Assembly (NCBI GenBank): GCA_031761405.1
Contig: JASEVX010000008.1
Coordinates: 71,898,723 to 71,962,722 of the forward strand
DNA from: Serripes groenlandicus
Lineage: Eukaryota > Mollusca > Bivalvia > Cardiida > Cardiidae
Length of the DNA: 64,000 nt
Direction: 5' to 3'
The notes under the pieces are model-generated. The model had not been told where the DNA came from, searched no databases, and was given only the letters and a program-made list of their open reading frames with translations. Below, piece after piece: positions 23,060 through 34,275 of the stretch. The position numbers and the translations under genes were made by a program. Positions within the stretch are counted from its first letter, which is position 1. Every line of letters begins with the position of its first letter.

Positions 23060-24220
23060 CATTGATCAATACGTGAGCGTCCATTGTTTTAAGCATTCTA
23101 AAGAGTCACTCAATGTGTTATCTGATCTTACACAGGCCTTGACATCGGTATATATAACTTTTAACATATTAACAATTTTCGAAAAATTCCCATTTGTAAT
23201 AACTTAAACCACAGAACATTTCGATAAACTGTATCGAATGCTTTACTAAAATCGACAAAAGAACAACAAAGTTTTTTTTCCTCTCAATATTCAGAACAGA
23301 CTGTATAATGAAATTTAATAAAAATAGACAATCACTCGTTTCCGCCATTTCGGAAACCAAACTGATACACAGTCATAACATTATTTATTTCTGCCAAATT
23401 TCAAAGATGCTTTTCTTACTTCATCGATAACATTTTGAAGAAAATACTGGTTATGGTTATCCCTCTGTAATTGTTAACATCCGAATTATCTCTCGTTATT
23501 GGTACTTGGACAATTACACCCATTGACCAGTTTGAGGGGTATACACTGTTGTTATACATACTATTAAATAGCTTACATAGTAAAGGCGATAGTGAGTCTT
23601 TACATTCTATAACCATTTCAGGTATCAGTAAATCTTCGCCTCCGCTTTTCCCACATATCAATGTATTAATTGCTCGTTTTATTTCATCAACAATAAAATC
23701 ATAATCTAACGTTTCTATATATGTAATCATTTTCAATGTTATCGTTAGAAAATGACAAATCATCAGAAAAAACGTCTTTAAAATGATTGAAAAAATCTAA
23801 ATTAGGTATGATAAATGGTTACATTTTCCTGTTTTTTTTTATTTCATTCCAAAACGCTTTTGAATCCTACGTTGCTGGCTTCTATATTTGATTTCTGAAA
23901 CGCTGATTATAATTAGCACATCGTATTACTCTATTGTAGTTACGTTTTTTATGAAGTTGAATATTAGCTCTAAAATGTGAACTATTTTTACAATACATTG
24001 TCATAGTCTATAATCTTTACGGGCAGTAAAGGATACCGGGTTAAACCACTGACTTTTATATTTATGACTACTCTTTGTGTTTACTGCTTTGCCGAATAAT
24101 AAAAAAAAACGCACTGTACATGCATTTGGAAATATCTTCAATACAGGTATACAAATGTATACCCCCAGAGATTATACTATCAATTATATCATTATTTGAT
24201 GATAAGTTTATCTGGTCATC
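23060..24220 (-). pseudogene. non-LTR reverse-transcriptase fragment, copy 2
   Basis: The best piece is a 115-codon minus frame (23416-23763) with EIKRAINTLICGKSGGEDLL, CKLFNSMYNNSVYPSNWSMG, and VNNYRGITITSIFFKML. These match the first conserved blocks of LINE reverse transcriptases (K-GKS-G-D, P-NW, YRGI). Downstream, CGATTTTAGTAAAGCATTCG reads DFSKAF(DTVYR), the catalytic motif-A region. Frameshifts separate these, and the YADD core is absent. It is collinear with 18572-19170 including the flank at 24090-24220. An inactive 5'-truncated and internally broken copy. Confidence 0.85.
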
Positions 24221-24589
24221 ATTATTTCATGGATTTAAAATCTTGGTCACAATTTAAAGTTAAACATATGCCTTAACATATAATCGTTTTCAGTTGTTGT
24301 GCATAAGTCGGTAGGACTCGTAAACAAGTTATAATCAAGGCATTGTCAGTGCTGCAAACAAGGGGCTAACTGCAAATTACGTAGAATGATTGATCGATTA
24401 CAACAGTTAAAAAAGGTTTACCCGAAATAGGTAGCACCAATACTCATTATCATTTATTGCTCATTAATGACCTGACTCTACCAGTCTCCATTTTAACGAA
24501 TACCAAATCGCTACATTCATACGAAAATAAAATAAAATAGGCAAATACAAAACAGTGATATAATTGGACAGTTTACCTCCAAACCCTAC

Positions 24590-24665
24590 AATATCCTGTC
24601 GGACCCTTCCATACCCTTTCGGACTCTACCAGACACTATCGGACTCTACCAAACTCTGTTAAGTG
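24590..24665. repeat. short tandem motif
   Basis: CCCTTTCGGACTCTACCAGA-like 16-18-bp units repeat about four times. The remaining bases from 24221 to 25440 show no recognisable gene or element. Confidence 0.6.
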
Positions 24666-25439
24666 ACACTGGTAGCTGACAGGAGGTTTAATTATTGTTG
24701 CTGTGGACAATAACTGGTAACTAACGAAATCCTGCTGTATCTAGTTTCAATATATCGCCGTTACATATGTTATTGTAACGTCTCAAGTCCATCGTGATTA
24801 TTTTTGTGAGGAATGGGTGGGTTGGGTAACCGGTCTTTCAATAGTACTAGAGTCCGTCTATATTCCAGTATAATTATTCAATTTAATAAATTCTATACTT
24901 TTAAACTGATCTTACACAATACACATATGGTACTTATTTCACGAGCTAATCAATATTATTAAAATACGTTAAATTAGTATAGTATTTATTGCTTGACTAC
25001 TGACTGCGAGATTAACGCGAGACTATTTTGAAAATCACTGACTGTCAATTACGGTAAGCTGTGTGGCGCGTACGCGTATTTTTACATTAATCGAGTGTTA
25101 CGAACCATAAATTTTAACAAGTGAACTTGTTTGTTTAAATGAACTATTTGTTAAATTTGTATATCGTTTTTTCTTTCATTATTTCTATTGTTTATTAACA
25201 ATGACCTACTGACGAACCGCATAGTTTGATCGAATGGTTGTTTGAATTTGTTTCAAAAGTGCATTAAATGTTGTATTGTTTTGAGACGGGTTTCCAGATT
25301 TAACAGCTATGTATCACATTTAAAGGTTTATATCAAACATAGCAACGAACTTTTAATTAAGCCATTTCCCTCTAAGATGACTATTCACACACTTTTTACG
25401 AATACTCGCTCATTTTTTTATGGCGTTTAATGCGTTTTC

Positions 25440-25620
25440 ATCACTGTTTTGACATCAAGGCGGTGACTGAGTACTTTTTATCTTGACAACATCGAGTCAG
25501 TCGTAATGCTAACCGCACAATCCCAAAACCAATTTATAAATAGTTGGTATAACCCGGCTGGGGATTGAACCTACGGCCGCCAGCAACCGATGCAAACAAT
25601 CTCAGAGGCGGTTCCAATTT
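25440..25620 (-). mobile_element. tRNA-derived SINE, degraded
   Basis: On minus, a GTAGGTTCAATCCCCAGCC box B is followed about 60 bases on by GCGGTTAGCATTACGACTGA, the body motif shared with 3290-3470. The A-box half is poor. From 25621 to 27500 I see nothing but AT-rich sequence and small unconvincing open frames. Confidence 0.6.
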
Positions 25621-27499
25621 GTAGTAGATCTTGCCTATAACTATCTTTCGTTTTCTTCTTCATAACATCTAAAAATAGACAATTCCAGAAAATGAGTGTG
25701 TGGGGGAGGCTTCAATGAGGGACATTGGAATAATGTACTTTCCTTCTCGACTTTGAAACGCATGTAACTTGGGGTAGGACGTATGAATGTGATCGCCGTT
25801 AAAAAACGATTCGAACCATACAACTTAAAAAAGTAAAAAAAAAAAGTTTAAATATCCAATCCTTCATTTTGTGATGTGCAGTGTTTAAGTTTCCTTTGAA
25901 ATGCTGTTCATACCTTTTATCACCGTATTTTGGCGCAAATGTTTGGTGACTGGCTACAATTAACTGCACCGTCAGCCTATCGCAAGACTTCACGTAGCCA
26001 AAATGTTCAAATATGACTTGTAGAGTAGATAAAACGTATGTCTATTAGAGAAGAGACAGACAAACAGACAATATTAAAAATTTATGTTGATGCATAAACA
26101 AGCATAATATAGTTTAGTTTTTGAAGGTCTGGTCAAGTGGGATTGTATTATGTTCGGAAGAAATATTACACTGTAGCATTGGCTTAACGGCAATCATCTG
26201 TTTCTGCAACATACAATACAACTGGAAAAAGAGATGTGTTGACAGATGTAAAACTGAGTTGCGCATTTTTCATTTAGTCTGAGCTAAGTCCATGCCTGTA
26301 AAACTTGACGACAGATTACCCTGTTTCTTTATATCTATTGTAGTTTTATGTGACCCCACTAACATTGTATGCGTTATTTCAAGCCTTTAAATATATTGAG
26401 ATAACAAGATATCACTATGAAGATATTCAACAATGAACAATTGTGCTTTGCTGATATTATCTATAGTTCCATAACTTAAAAGCCAATTTAACACGAAGTA
26501 TCAGTATTATTCGTGTAAATCTAACTGTCGCACAATACCAGTTTACAATACAGTTATATATGAAAGTTGAATTGATACGGAGTCGAACAATATAATTATG
26601 TACCCAAGAGCACTCTCATTTCTGGAATTATGCGGTAGAACGATCAGTCTTCTGTAAAAGATAAACGCTAACAATAAATCCCATTCTGTAATTAAGTTGC
26701 AACTTTACCCTTCCACAAACCAATTAACAGATTTCTTGTTATGGACCTACGAAGCAGTCAATCTGTTGAACCTTTGTGAGAATATACCATTTCTCAATAT
26801 TGCTGTTTTGAACGTACTTATGATGAACATGGCATATTTGCTCACGTGACTGTTCTGCATGTACGCTGTATATGGAATATCAGTTGTTTATTTCATTTGG
26901 GTTTTATCAACTATAATTGGCTTTATTGCTTACCTGACTACACAAGTCTATAATAAAAGGTTATTAAGAGCAGAAAGCGTCAATTTTGACGTAGGGATTA
27001 GACGTTTTATATGCTAAGATCTATGTGATATTCAGCTTGTGAAGTTTAGTCGTGAAATGACAAGTTTAGTCCTGGAACCTTTTGGTTTATAGTTTGCTTA
27101 ACATTGACTGCAATTATTAAGCTGAAGTTTCTTAATAATTTCCCATACACGATTTTAAATCTGCTCTAACCAGATCAATTAAATAACAAAAACATAGGTG
27201 CAGAAATATTAACAGATATTAACTTAAGGTTTAATGTCTCTAGTCATAAGTTAAGTGTGACACAAGTTTTGGAAGGAGAAGGGGAATTCTATTCTCCTTC
27301 CAGTTTAGCAGAGGTATGATAACAAAAACGGGAGTATATAAACAAAATACAAAGTAATTTTAACAAGTCTTAAGATATTAATTATCAAAATTGAGCATTT
27401 GTGAAATTAAAAAAGAAAGTTCTGAATGAACACAAGGTATTGGGAGGAAGGTTTTAAGTTTATAAATAAAATATAATTTGATAAATAGGCAAAAACATC

Positions 27500-27680
27500 C
27501 CCGGACACTTCTGAGTTATATTAATCGGGTCGTCAGGGCCGTAAATCAAACAATTAAATAAGCATTAGCCTAGAAAGTGGGGAAAATTGATATTTTTTAT
27601 ATATCTTTTTTTCAGGGCCGTAAACCAAACTATTAAAAAAGCATAGCCTAGGAAATTGGGGAAACATTCTTAAATACCCA
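27500..27680. repeat. tandem pair, about 100-bp step
   Basis: CAGGGCCGTAAATCAAACAA with GCATTAGCCTAGAAAGTGGG and CAGGGCCGTAAACCAAACTA with GCATAGCCTAGGAAATTGGG. Confidence 0.75.
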
Positions 27681-27839
27681 TTAAATGTGTCTAACGTTTT
27701 TTTGGAAGACATACGTATTTTTTATCTTGTTATTTCATAAATCAGTTAATACAATTTATTGATTCATAAAGCTTGATTTTTCCCGTGAACAAATGTTGAA
27801 GAAGTATTATGTGAAAGTCATTTACATAAAATACCCTTC

Positions 27840-28960
27840 AATAAAAGTACATGAAAGGTGAAGTCGAAATATAAACTGAAACAATATCTTAACACTAAGC
27901 TGCATTTTCAATTCAATATATTTTACAAATACTTAAAAAGTGATGTATTAGCAGTTAGCTGCCTTTCCAAATGTATATATTTAAAACAACGTGAACAGTG
28001 AAGTCGCAATATAAACTGAAACATTTCCTAAACAATTACTTGTATTTCCAATTGTATTTATTTACACATGTGTGAAAAGTGAAGTCGCAATATTTAATGT
28101 AGCATGTCTTTCACAGTTAACTGCAGAAGTCGCAAGTTCGATGGCTACCCTAATTGGTAATCGTAAAAAATGTAACGGGATAAAATGAAACAAATGAAAG
28201 GCAACACTTGTTTGCCCTGATAGCAGGAAACTGGACAAAAAGCATCAATTGCAATATTTTTATTTATTTTACAGGATTAATTCATCTTTCTTCGATTTTA
28301 TGCGTTGACAACATCAAACAGACCAATTTCAATCAACTTGATCATATTGTGTATTATCATGTGCGCATATGTTTTGCATGAAACTCAAAATGAAATTAAT
28401 TCTCCAGAAAAGTTCCTCGTCATTTCAAATGTACATGGGTATAAAAGAATACAATACTATAAAATAAACACCAACAAAAAAAATACAAAAATTGAAATAT
28501 CAAAAAGGGAGAAAACAAAATATACTATGTTGAAGAAGACTTTCAGTTGTGTTACCTAGATTTCGAAGTACCAAATTAGTTTCTGTCACTTCATTTGCTG
28601 TATTATTAATATTTATTTAATGAAATAATAGTTATAATGATAAATACCCTGCACAATTTATTTTAATGTTTTTAACCTTACTTTTTTAAGCTAAAACATT
28701 ATATATAATTATATTTACAAATACGTGTAATTAGAAGTCGCAATATAAAATGTAAAATTTCCTTAACAGTAAGCTGACTTCCCAATTGTATATATTTACA
28801 AATACGTGGAAAAAAATATCGTAATATTAAATATAACATGTCTTAAACAGTTATCTATCAAATTATATATATTTAGAAAAACATGTTAAGATACGTCGCG
28901 AGTTCAAATGTAGCATTGACCTAACAGTTAGCTGCTTTACCAGTTCTATGCATTTTCTAT
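27840..28960. repeat. AT-rich dispersed unit of about 90-100 bp in two clusters
   Basis: GTGAAGTCGCAATATAAACT and AGTTAGCTGCCTTTCCAA recur at 27858, 28000 and 28080, then again at 28730, 28810 and 28890. The 28305-28559 interval between the clusters contains an 84-codon plus-strand frame that is lysine- and isoleucine-rich and looks like chance. From 28961 to 30180 nothing is recognised. Confidence 0.65.
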
Positions 28961-30191
28961 TTCCTATTTTAACAGCGGGTGCAGTTTTACTTTAACTTAT
29001 TCTTGTTATTGATTAGAGGTAACTGTTATCAATAACTATATCTATATAGTTCATCACATTTCTATATATCAAAGGTTTGCATGCTGTCCCCCCACCCAAT
29101 TAACAAAAAACAAATATTTGTGTTATAGTTTGTATGTTATTTTATGTATCATTGGATAAACGAGGAAAACAGCATAATGTTCAAAAGAATAGTCAAATGA
29201 AATTTAAGATGACAAACCAAAACGTTATAATTTAACGAATTTTTGAAGTTCACTAATACAATCTTCTATCCTTCATGCGCACGTCTTTTTTCGCCCAATA
29301 TAATATGTTAGATACGTCAGAATTGTATTGAGGTCAAAAGTGAAATGTCGGGCCCAAACAACAATACAGTCTAAAAACAACAATCACGTGATATAGCGCA
29401 TTGATACCCTACACTAATTAGAAACGATATAAGGTAATAATAACATGTTTAATATGCAGTGCTATTATTAGAATTAACCCGAAATGTTATGTTAGGATCG
29501 AGTGCTCTAAAAACGTCTCAAAGAAACCTTTTTGTTTGAGTTTGAATACATACATTACCACAAACTTTTTCAAAAAAACTTACTGATGGTTTCAACAATA
29601 GTTTGTTTAGTCACATACAGTTTAGACCAACATGAAAGTGACACTCTGATTGGATCGTGATTGGAGTGTTAACGTGAGCGAGATTTGAACAATATCGGAA
29701 CGCTTCAGGAGCGGAAGAGATTGATGCACGCTGATTGAAACATTCAAAATGATTTAACATATCCAATCACATGAAAGCTTCGCTCACTGAATGGCTGAAT
29801 TAAACCATAATTTATTCATGAAATTTATTTTTCTATTTTGGCTTATTTCATTTATAAAGTCATTTGTTTAAATTAAATATTGATTTTCATGGCAAATAAA
29901 GACACATTCGACAGGTCACATTTTTGACTGGCGTTTAAATTCACCAACACAATTAAAATTGTCCGATTCTATTGATTTTAGTGTTTAATGATATGTTTTC
30001 TGACATGTCAAATTCAACTATACAATTTTCAAAAGTAAAATTGCTTACATTGACCATGAGCATTTAATATGGCTGCCAAAAGGGCTGCCGAAAGACTTGA
30101 ATCAGGATCCTTGGCCAACAATAACACAGTTATTTCCAAACACATTGTCAATTGATGCTTATCTTGCGTTATTGCACAGTTCATAACCCTA

Positions 30192-30326
30192 CTCAGTGTC
30201 ATATACATCAGAATCAGAGTCGGAAATACTGTAACAATCACTAGTATCTGAATCTGTGTCAGAGTCTACAGTGTGGTTTCTTCTGGCATCACTTAGACGA
30301 TGAGGTAGTGCCCGCTGTGAATACAG
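30192..30326 (-). other. possible acidic C-terminal exon, unrecognised
   Basis: After ACTGTATTCACAG on minus an open frame reads RALPHRLSDARRNH and then an acidic Ser/Asp run (VDSDTDSDTSDCYSISDSD) ending DVYDTE and TAG. Acidic SD-rich tails occur at the ends of several transposon and nuclear proteins, so this could be a terminal exon or a transposon relic. There is no upstream exon that I can connect, so it stays tentative. Confidence 0.25.
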
Positions 30327-30854
30327 TATTGGCTATCATTTGCCCTCAAATAATAATAGTCAAAAGCCGCCAGAACGCGTTTGTATGTGGAAAAGGGTTC
30401 AAATAAGAAAGAAACTTAACATAATTTACATGTATAACATTTACTCAATTTTACGTAACAGTTTGATATAAAATACTCATAAGTTGTAATTATTGGCTAT
30501 GGCAGACAACTTCTTGAAAATTGTATGTAAAGATATCTCTCTTATTTGAAAAAAATCTTCTTTCCTCAAAAAGTCTTTTTATGTACAGAGACTATATAAA
30601 GAGAGTCATTCAAACAAAATTCTAACATTGTTGGGAAAGCAGAATATGCTCATAATTATTAATTTCTTACTTTCCAAAAATGTGTTTGTGTCTTAAGAAA
30701 TATATGTACAACCAAATATGTGTGCATATATGACTTATAACTTTAAATAACATTGTTGCAAATTTAGAAAATGTTGACAAGTAATTCTTCTTTTTGTCAT
30801 AGTTTTTGTTTCTATTGTATACAATAATGACATGACCGTTGATGGATGTTGTAC

Positions 30855-31012
30855 AGGTTTTTGCAGAGTTGTTTTCAAAGAAGTCTGCAGTAGTCTGATT
30901 TTTGTGAGGAAATGCTAAAATGAAAACGAATATTTTTTCCTTCTGTCACAATGTGTTCAAAAGCCGTCTGCTGCAGAGTCGTAAGAAATCTTTCATGTGG
31001 GAAAGGCCTAAA
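30855..31012. repeat. palindromic TTAA-type element, truncated
   Basis: Central TTTTTCCTTCTGTCACAATG and right arm AAAGCCGTCTGCTGCAGAGT, ending CATGTGGGAAAGG. The left arm is mostly lost (GAAGTCTGCAGTAGTCTG). Confidence 0.6.
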
Positions 31013-31240
31013 AACACTTGTTCAGAACTACATGAATTATAGAAGGCTGTTTAGTATTGCGCAACATCAATTCCAAGATTATACATTAGAAACGATAGTT
31101 ATTCAACAGGCGATATATGTGCCATTGATCAGATTGACATATTAAATCAAATACAGAGTTCAGAAATAAACCGATATAACGCTGCAAAGACGACTCCATA
31201 AATATTAGAGACCGAGCGGTCTTGACTTTATATGCGAATC

Positions 31241-31385
31241 CCCGGTGGCTCAGTCGCTTGCAATGCGGGCTTTCAATCCAGTGGTTGTGAGTTCGAGCCC
31301 CAGCTCGGGTAACATTATTTGTGACGTTTGACAAAAGTCAACGTGACAAGCATCATTCAGCATCCACCAATGGACTAATAGTCGC
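31241..31385 (+). mobile_element. tRNA-derived SINE, 3'-truncated
   Basis: CCCGGTGGCTCAGTCGCTTG starts a tRNA-like head with box B GGTTGTGAGTTCGAGCCCC, then GTGACGTTTGACAAAAGTC and CACCAATGGACTAATAG. Same family as 32374-32687, but it stops about 145 bp in. The following 31386-31960 has no recognisable feature. Confidence 0.85.
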
Positions 31386-31962
31386 AAGTGTTACCATAGT
31401 ACGGCCCCTCTATCAACAGGCGTATCGAAATGGTCGGAAAGGTACAAAAAGTTGGATGAACACTCATGCTAGAATTATAGTTAATGTGCACTTTACACCT
31501 GTACATCTGCTGATCGCAAAATATTAACTCATTAAGTTTGAAATTAATACATTTGAAAATAAGCCAGTATTTTACTGAACAAGAATACATGAAACAAACT
31601 CTAAAATTAGTCACATTGGAATGATTACATTCTTCTGACAACTCCAACAAAAGGAGCGCTATTGCTATTGTTCTTGTGCACTACACTTGATTGAGCTTGA
31701 ACATTTCGGGATTTGTATTTTACCCTTTGTCCAAATATAGACATTTATAAATGACCTTTCACGCAATGATATTTGACAGACTTCTTTGTATAGGCTGGGA
31801 AAGGACAATGTTTTCTAAATGAACAATTTATCATGCTCCTACAACGTTTTAAATTATTTATGAATATATTTCTCCCATATTGTATGATAATTCAAATTTT
31901 GTTTCAGATTGTTTCAAAGCAGTTACCAATTGTATTAACATATCATAACAAGTTACTTTGTG

Positions 31963-32173
31963 TTAACCCTTTCCAACTTGTAGACGCATTGACGACTTTT
32001 GAAAACATTGTGGCAAAGGAAGAAATCGGTAAAAATGAGCAATTTCTCCTTTTGCCAAAATGTTTTCAACTCTTTATGCTAATTAAACTCTCGTTTATAG
32101 AGATTTTTCAGGTAGTTGTATATATGTTTCAAAGTCGTCTGCTGCAGATGTGTTGTATGTGGGAAATGGTTAA
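31963..32173. mobile_element. palindromic TTAA-type element, best complete copy
   Basis: It begins TTAACCCTTTCCAACTTGTA and ends TTGTATGTGGGAAATGGTTAA. Inner arms ACGACTTTTGAAAACATTGT and AAAGTCGTCTGCTGCAGATG are inverted, and the centre AATGAGCAATTTCTCCTTTT mirrors GGCAAAGGAAGAAATCGG. At 211 bp with TTAA at both edges and no coding capacity, it fits a non-autonomous DNA transposon with a TTAA target site. Confidence 0.8.
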
Positions 32174-32205
32174 CCAGCAATGTAGATAAGAGGTTTACGT
32201 TCCTG

Positions 32206-32657
32206 GCTGATCCCTTTAACCAATTTGCAGCAGACAACAAATAGTATATGTTCAAAAATATGCACAATCTTCATTAATGAATGTATAGATATTGAATATA
32301 GTTGTAAATATTGTGACAAAAAGAAAAACTTCTTATTCTAAGCATCTTTCCCTTTCGCTCTAAAAAAGCAGTCGAGCCCCGGTAGCTCAGTCGGTAGCGA
32401 CGCGGGCTGTCAGTCCAGGGGTTGTGAGTTCGAATCCCAGCTCGGCCAACATTCTTTCCGACCTTTGACAAAAGTCACTGTGACCTGCGTCATTCGTCTT
32501 TTACCAATGGGCTGTTTAACAATCTATGTGGAAAAGTAGCCAGTTGCTTGGAAAGTATGTTGTGTGATGTACTGGTGTGAAAAAACCAGTAAACGCATGA
32601 GTAGGTGAACTGGTCGCCGTGATATGACTGAAAACTTGTTGAAGACGGCGTTAAACC

Positions 32658-32691
<34 letters not shown>

Positions 32692-32730
32692 GCAGTCTCC
32701 TGCCGATATATCATGATGTGGGAAAGTGCA
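32206..32730. mobile_element. palindromic TTAA-type element interrupted by a SINE
   Basis: Left arm CCCTTTAACCAATTTGCAGC and AGACAAC; middle GTGACAAAAAGAAAAACTTC; right arm resumes after the SINE as TCCTGCCGATATATCATGAT and GTGGGAAAG. The SINE at 32374-32687 with its duplicated target sits inside the right arm. Confidence 0.65.
32364..32697 (+). mobile_element. full-length tRNA-derived SINE with target-site duplication
   Basis: The element proper is 32374-32687 (314 bp). Head: CCCGGTAGCTCAGTCGGT (box A) and GTTGTGAGTTCGAATCCC (box B). Body: CACCAATGGGCTGTTT-like core, GCCAGTTGCTTGGAAAG, GAGTAGGTGAACTGG and CGTGATATGACTGAAAACTTG. It ends GGCGTTAAACCCCAATCAAT with a (CAAT)n tail. The flanks AAAAGCAGTC at 32364-32373 and 32688-32697 are a perfect 10-bp duplication. 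This is the best preserved copy in the window and the reference for the others. The 3' end resembles conserved-core SINEs reported in molluscs; I do not name the domain with certainty. Confidence 0.95.
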
Positions 32731-32751
32731 GTTATTCTAAAAATACATTAC

Positions 32752-32899
32752 CTAGAGGGAAACCAACTTGATCACACATTCCTAGTAACTGTCCGAAACA
32801 TATGACTCGGTCAGACGGTTTCACATTGAATTCCTTCATTCCGAAGATAAAGTCACCGTCATAATCAAATTGAAAATAGTCTAGATAAGTAGGAGTAGC
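32752..32899 (-). pseudogene. orphan proline dehydrogenase-like exon
   Basis: The minus-strand exon is bounded by CCAG acceptor at its 5' end and CTAG|gtaatg donor at its 3' end, with 49 open codons plus one base. Its C-terminal half, [16 protein letters not shown] then CDQVGFPL, is the near-invariant [13 protein letters not shown] stretch of eukaryotic proline dehydrogenase, the mitochondrial FAD enzyme that oxidises proline to pyrroline-5-carboxylate. The N-terminal half ([17 protein letters not shown]) does not look like the family. No flanking PRODH exons, in particular none with the Tyr-Lys-Tyr-Val-Pro-Tyr region that should follow, are visible for several kb. I infer a transposed or duplicated exon; a real exon with giant introns is the alternative. 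Confidence 0.7.
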
Positions 32900-32931
32900 C
32901 TGGCCATTTCCCACACTATTTCAATTATAAC

Positions 32932-33286
32932 TTAAAGGTGCTGAACTCCAGATGGAGATAACAAAAAATGAAATGTTGAAACTTCTGAAAATATTACTAG
33001 TAGTGACAACAAAGTAAGTAATAAATATTTCAAAACTGTTTTGGCAGTAAATGTTGAAAAATAGTTAATTAAAGTCTTGAAAATGTACACTATTTGGCTT
33101 ACTGGGTATGTCTAGCTAGTAAAAATGAAGCATACACAATCAAGATGTAGATTTTTATTGTACTGGAAAGTGAAATTATTACTCTTGTTTTATCCCAGAA
33201 TTATGTTTCTAATATTTGAAGATAACTTTTGAACAGTTTTAAAACTTTGCCTATAATTTCTATAATCTGGAGTTCAGCACCTTTAA
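32932..33286. mobile_element. 355-bp TIR element with perfect 22-bp ends (MITE)
   Basis: TTAAAGGTGCTGAACTCCAG (plus AT) at the left is exactly inverted at the right (AT plus CTGGAGTTCAGCACCTTTAA). TTAA lies at both edges. The interior is AT-rich and non-coding. Perfect ends suggest recent activity. Confidence 0.85.
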
Positions 33287-33349
33287 CGTTGATCGTACTC
33301 AATATAATTGTCCAAATCAGACTATTATTTTTAGTACTTTAGTAAAAGA

Positions 33350-33690
33350 TAGGGTTAATCCTTTCCCACATACATACGCTTTCTGAAGACTTTGCAGAAG
33401 ACAGCATTTGAAAACATAATGAACAATTTCTCCATTTGGCACAATGTTTTCAACTCTTCTTATTAATATTTATACCTCCCTTAAATGAGATTTTCACATT
33501 TTGGATGGTAAGTTTGCAAAGTCGTCAAGGATATGGTAACTTGATTTGTGCACCTTATATAGAGCTCTAATAAAGAAAATCACTGCACACAAGAAATATC
33601 ATCCTGATTGCAAGCTTTAATCCTTTGCTTCATGCAGGTGGCATTTGATGTATTTGCAGCTGAAGACTTTTACATAAATCATTGGAAAAG
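33350..33690. repeat. palindromic TTAA-type element and an adjoining fragment
   Basis: TTAATCCTTTCCCACATACA starts the copy, with ACAGCATTTGAAAACATAAT and CATTTGGCACAATGTTTTCA inside. A second left-end fragment begins TTAATCCTTTGCTTCATGCA at 33617. From 33691 to 34000 I recognise nothing. Confidence 0.65.
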
Positions 33691-34002
33691 TGTATTTTTA
33701 ATGTTTAGGTTATTTTTTTCTTCCCTTCTGATTTGTTGAAAGCAAATGTCGATAACAATAGCTAATGATGTAAAGGGGTGTTAAACAGAGATAAATCATC
33801 ACAGTTAGTACAGAACAAAGGACCTTATTTCTCTCCCTTGCCAAAAAGTACATAATGTTAGGTTGGTAAATAAACGCATCTTGTTTATTTATAAGAGCCA
33901 CTACAGACACAATGGGGTCCCGTGAACTGTTATAAGTTGACCAGGCTCTCAACTAGTGACAGTCAGAAACGTTACTTTCAGACTTTAAACAGTATTGGAA
34001 TG

Positions 34003-34130
34003 GGGAATAAGTACAAATACCACTTCTACAGCCTATTCGTAGAAGCCGGCTTTTATAGCGACGTCTGTAAATTGGTTGTCTTTTCTCACTGTTAAGCAAC
34101 ATACATTGCGCGTTCCAAATGGTGACAGCG
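34003..34130 (+). pseudogene. 5S rRNA-like sequence, copy 1
   Basis: TAAGTACAAATACCACTTCTACAGCC opens a segment parallel to 34276-34415. GTTAAGCAACATACATTGCG then CGTTCCAAATGGTGACAGC resembles the internal control region of 5S rRNA (AGTTAAGCA ... TGGATGGGTGACC). More diverged than copy 2. Confidence 0.4.
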
Positions 34131-34275
34131 TTGGGATTTTGGGTTAACATCACCATCATCCCCGGACCCCGGTGGTTCCCAGTGATGTTACATAGGCTCC
34201 GCTCTGGTGTACTGCATGTGTTCAGTTGTCTGACTTCGGATAGAAGTCAGGAGTATGAGGAAGAAATGTAAGAGG

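Noticed and set aside
23471..23704. 77-codon plus-strand frame
   Set aside because: Antisense to the reverse-transcriptase fragment.
28305..28559. 84-codon plus-strand frame with a hydrophobic start
   Set aside because: Lysine- and isoleucine-rich AT-driven sequence between two clusters of an AT-rich repeat. A signal-peptide reading is possible, but nothing else supports a gene.
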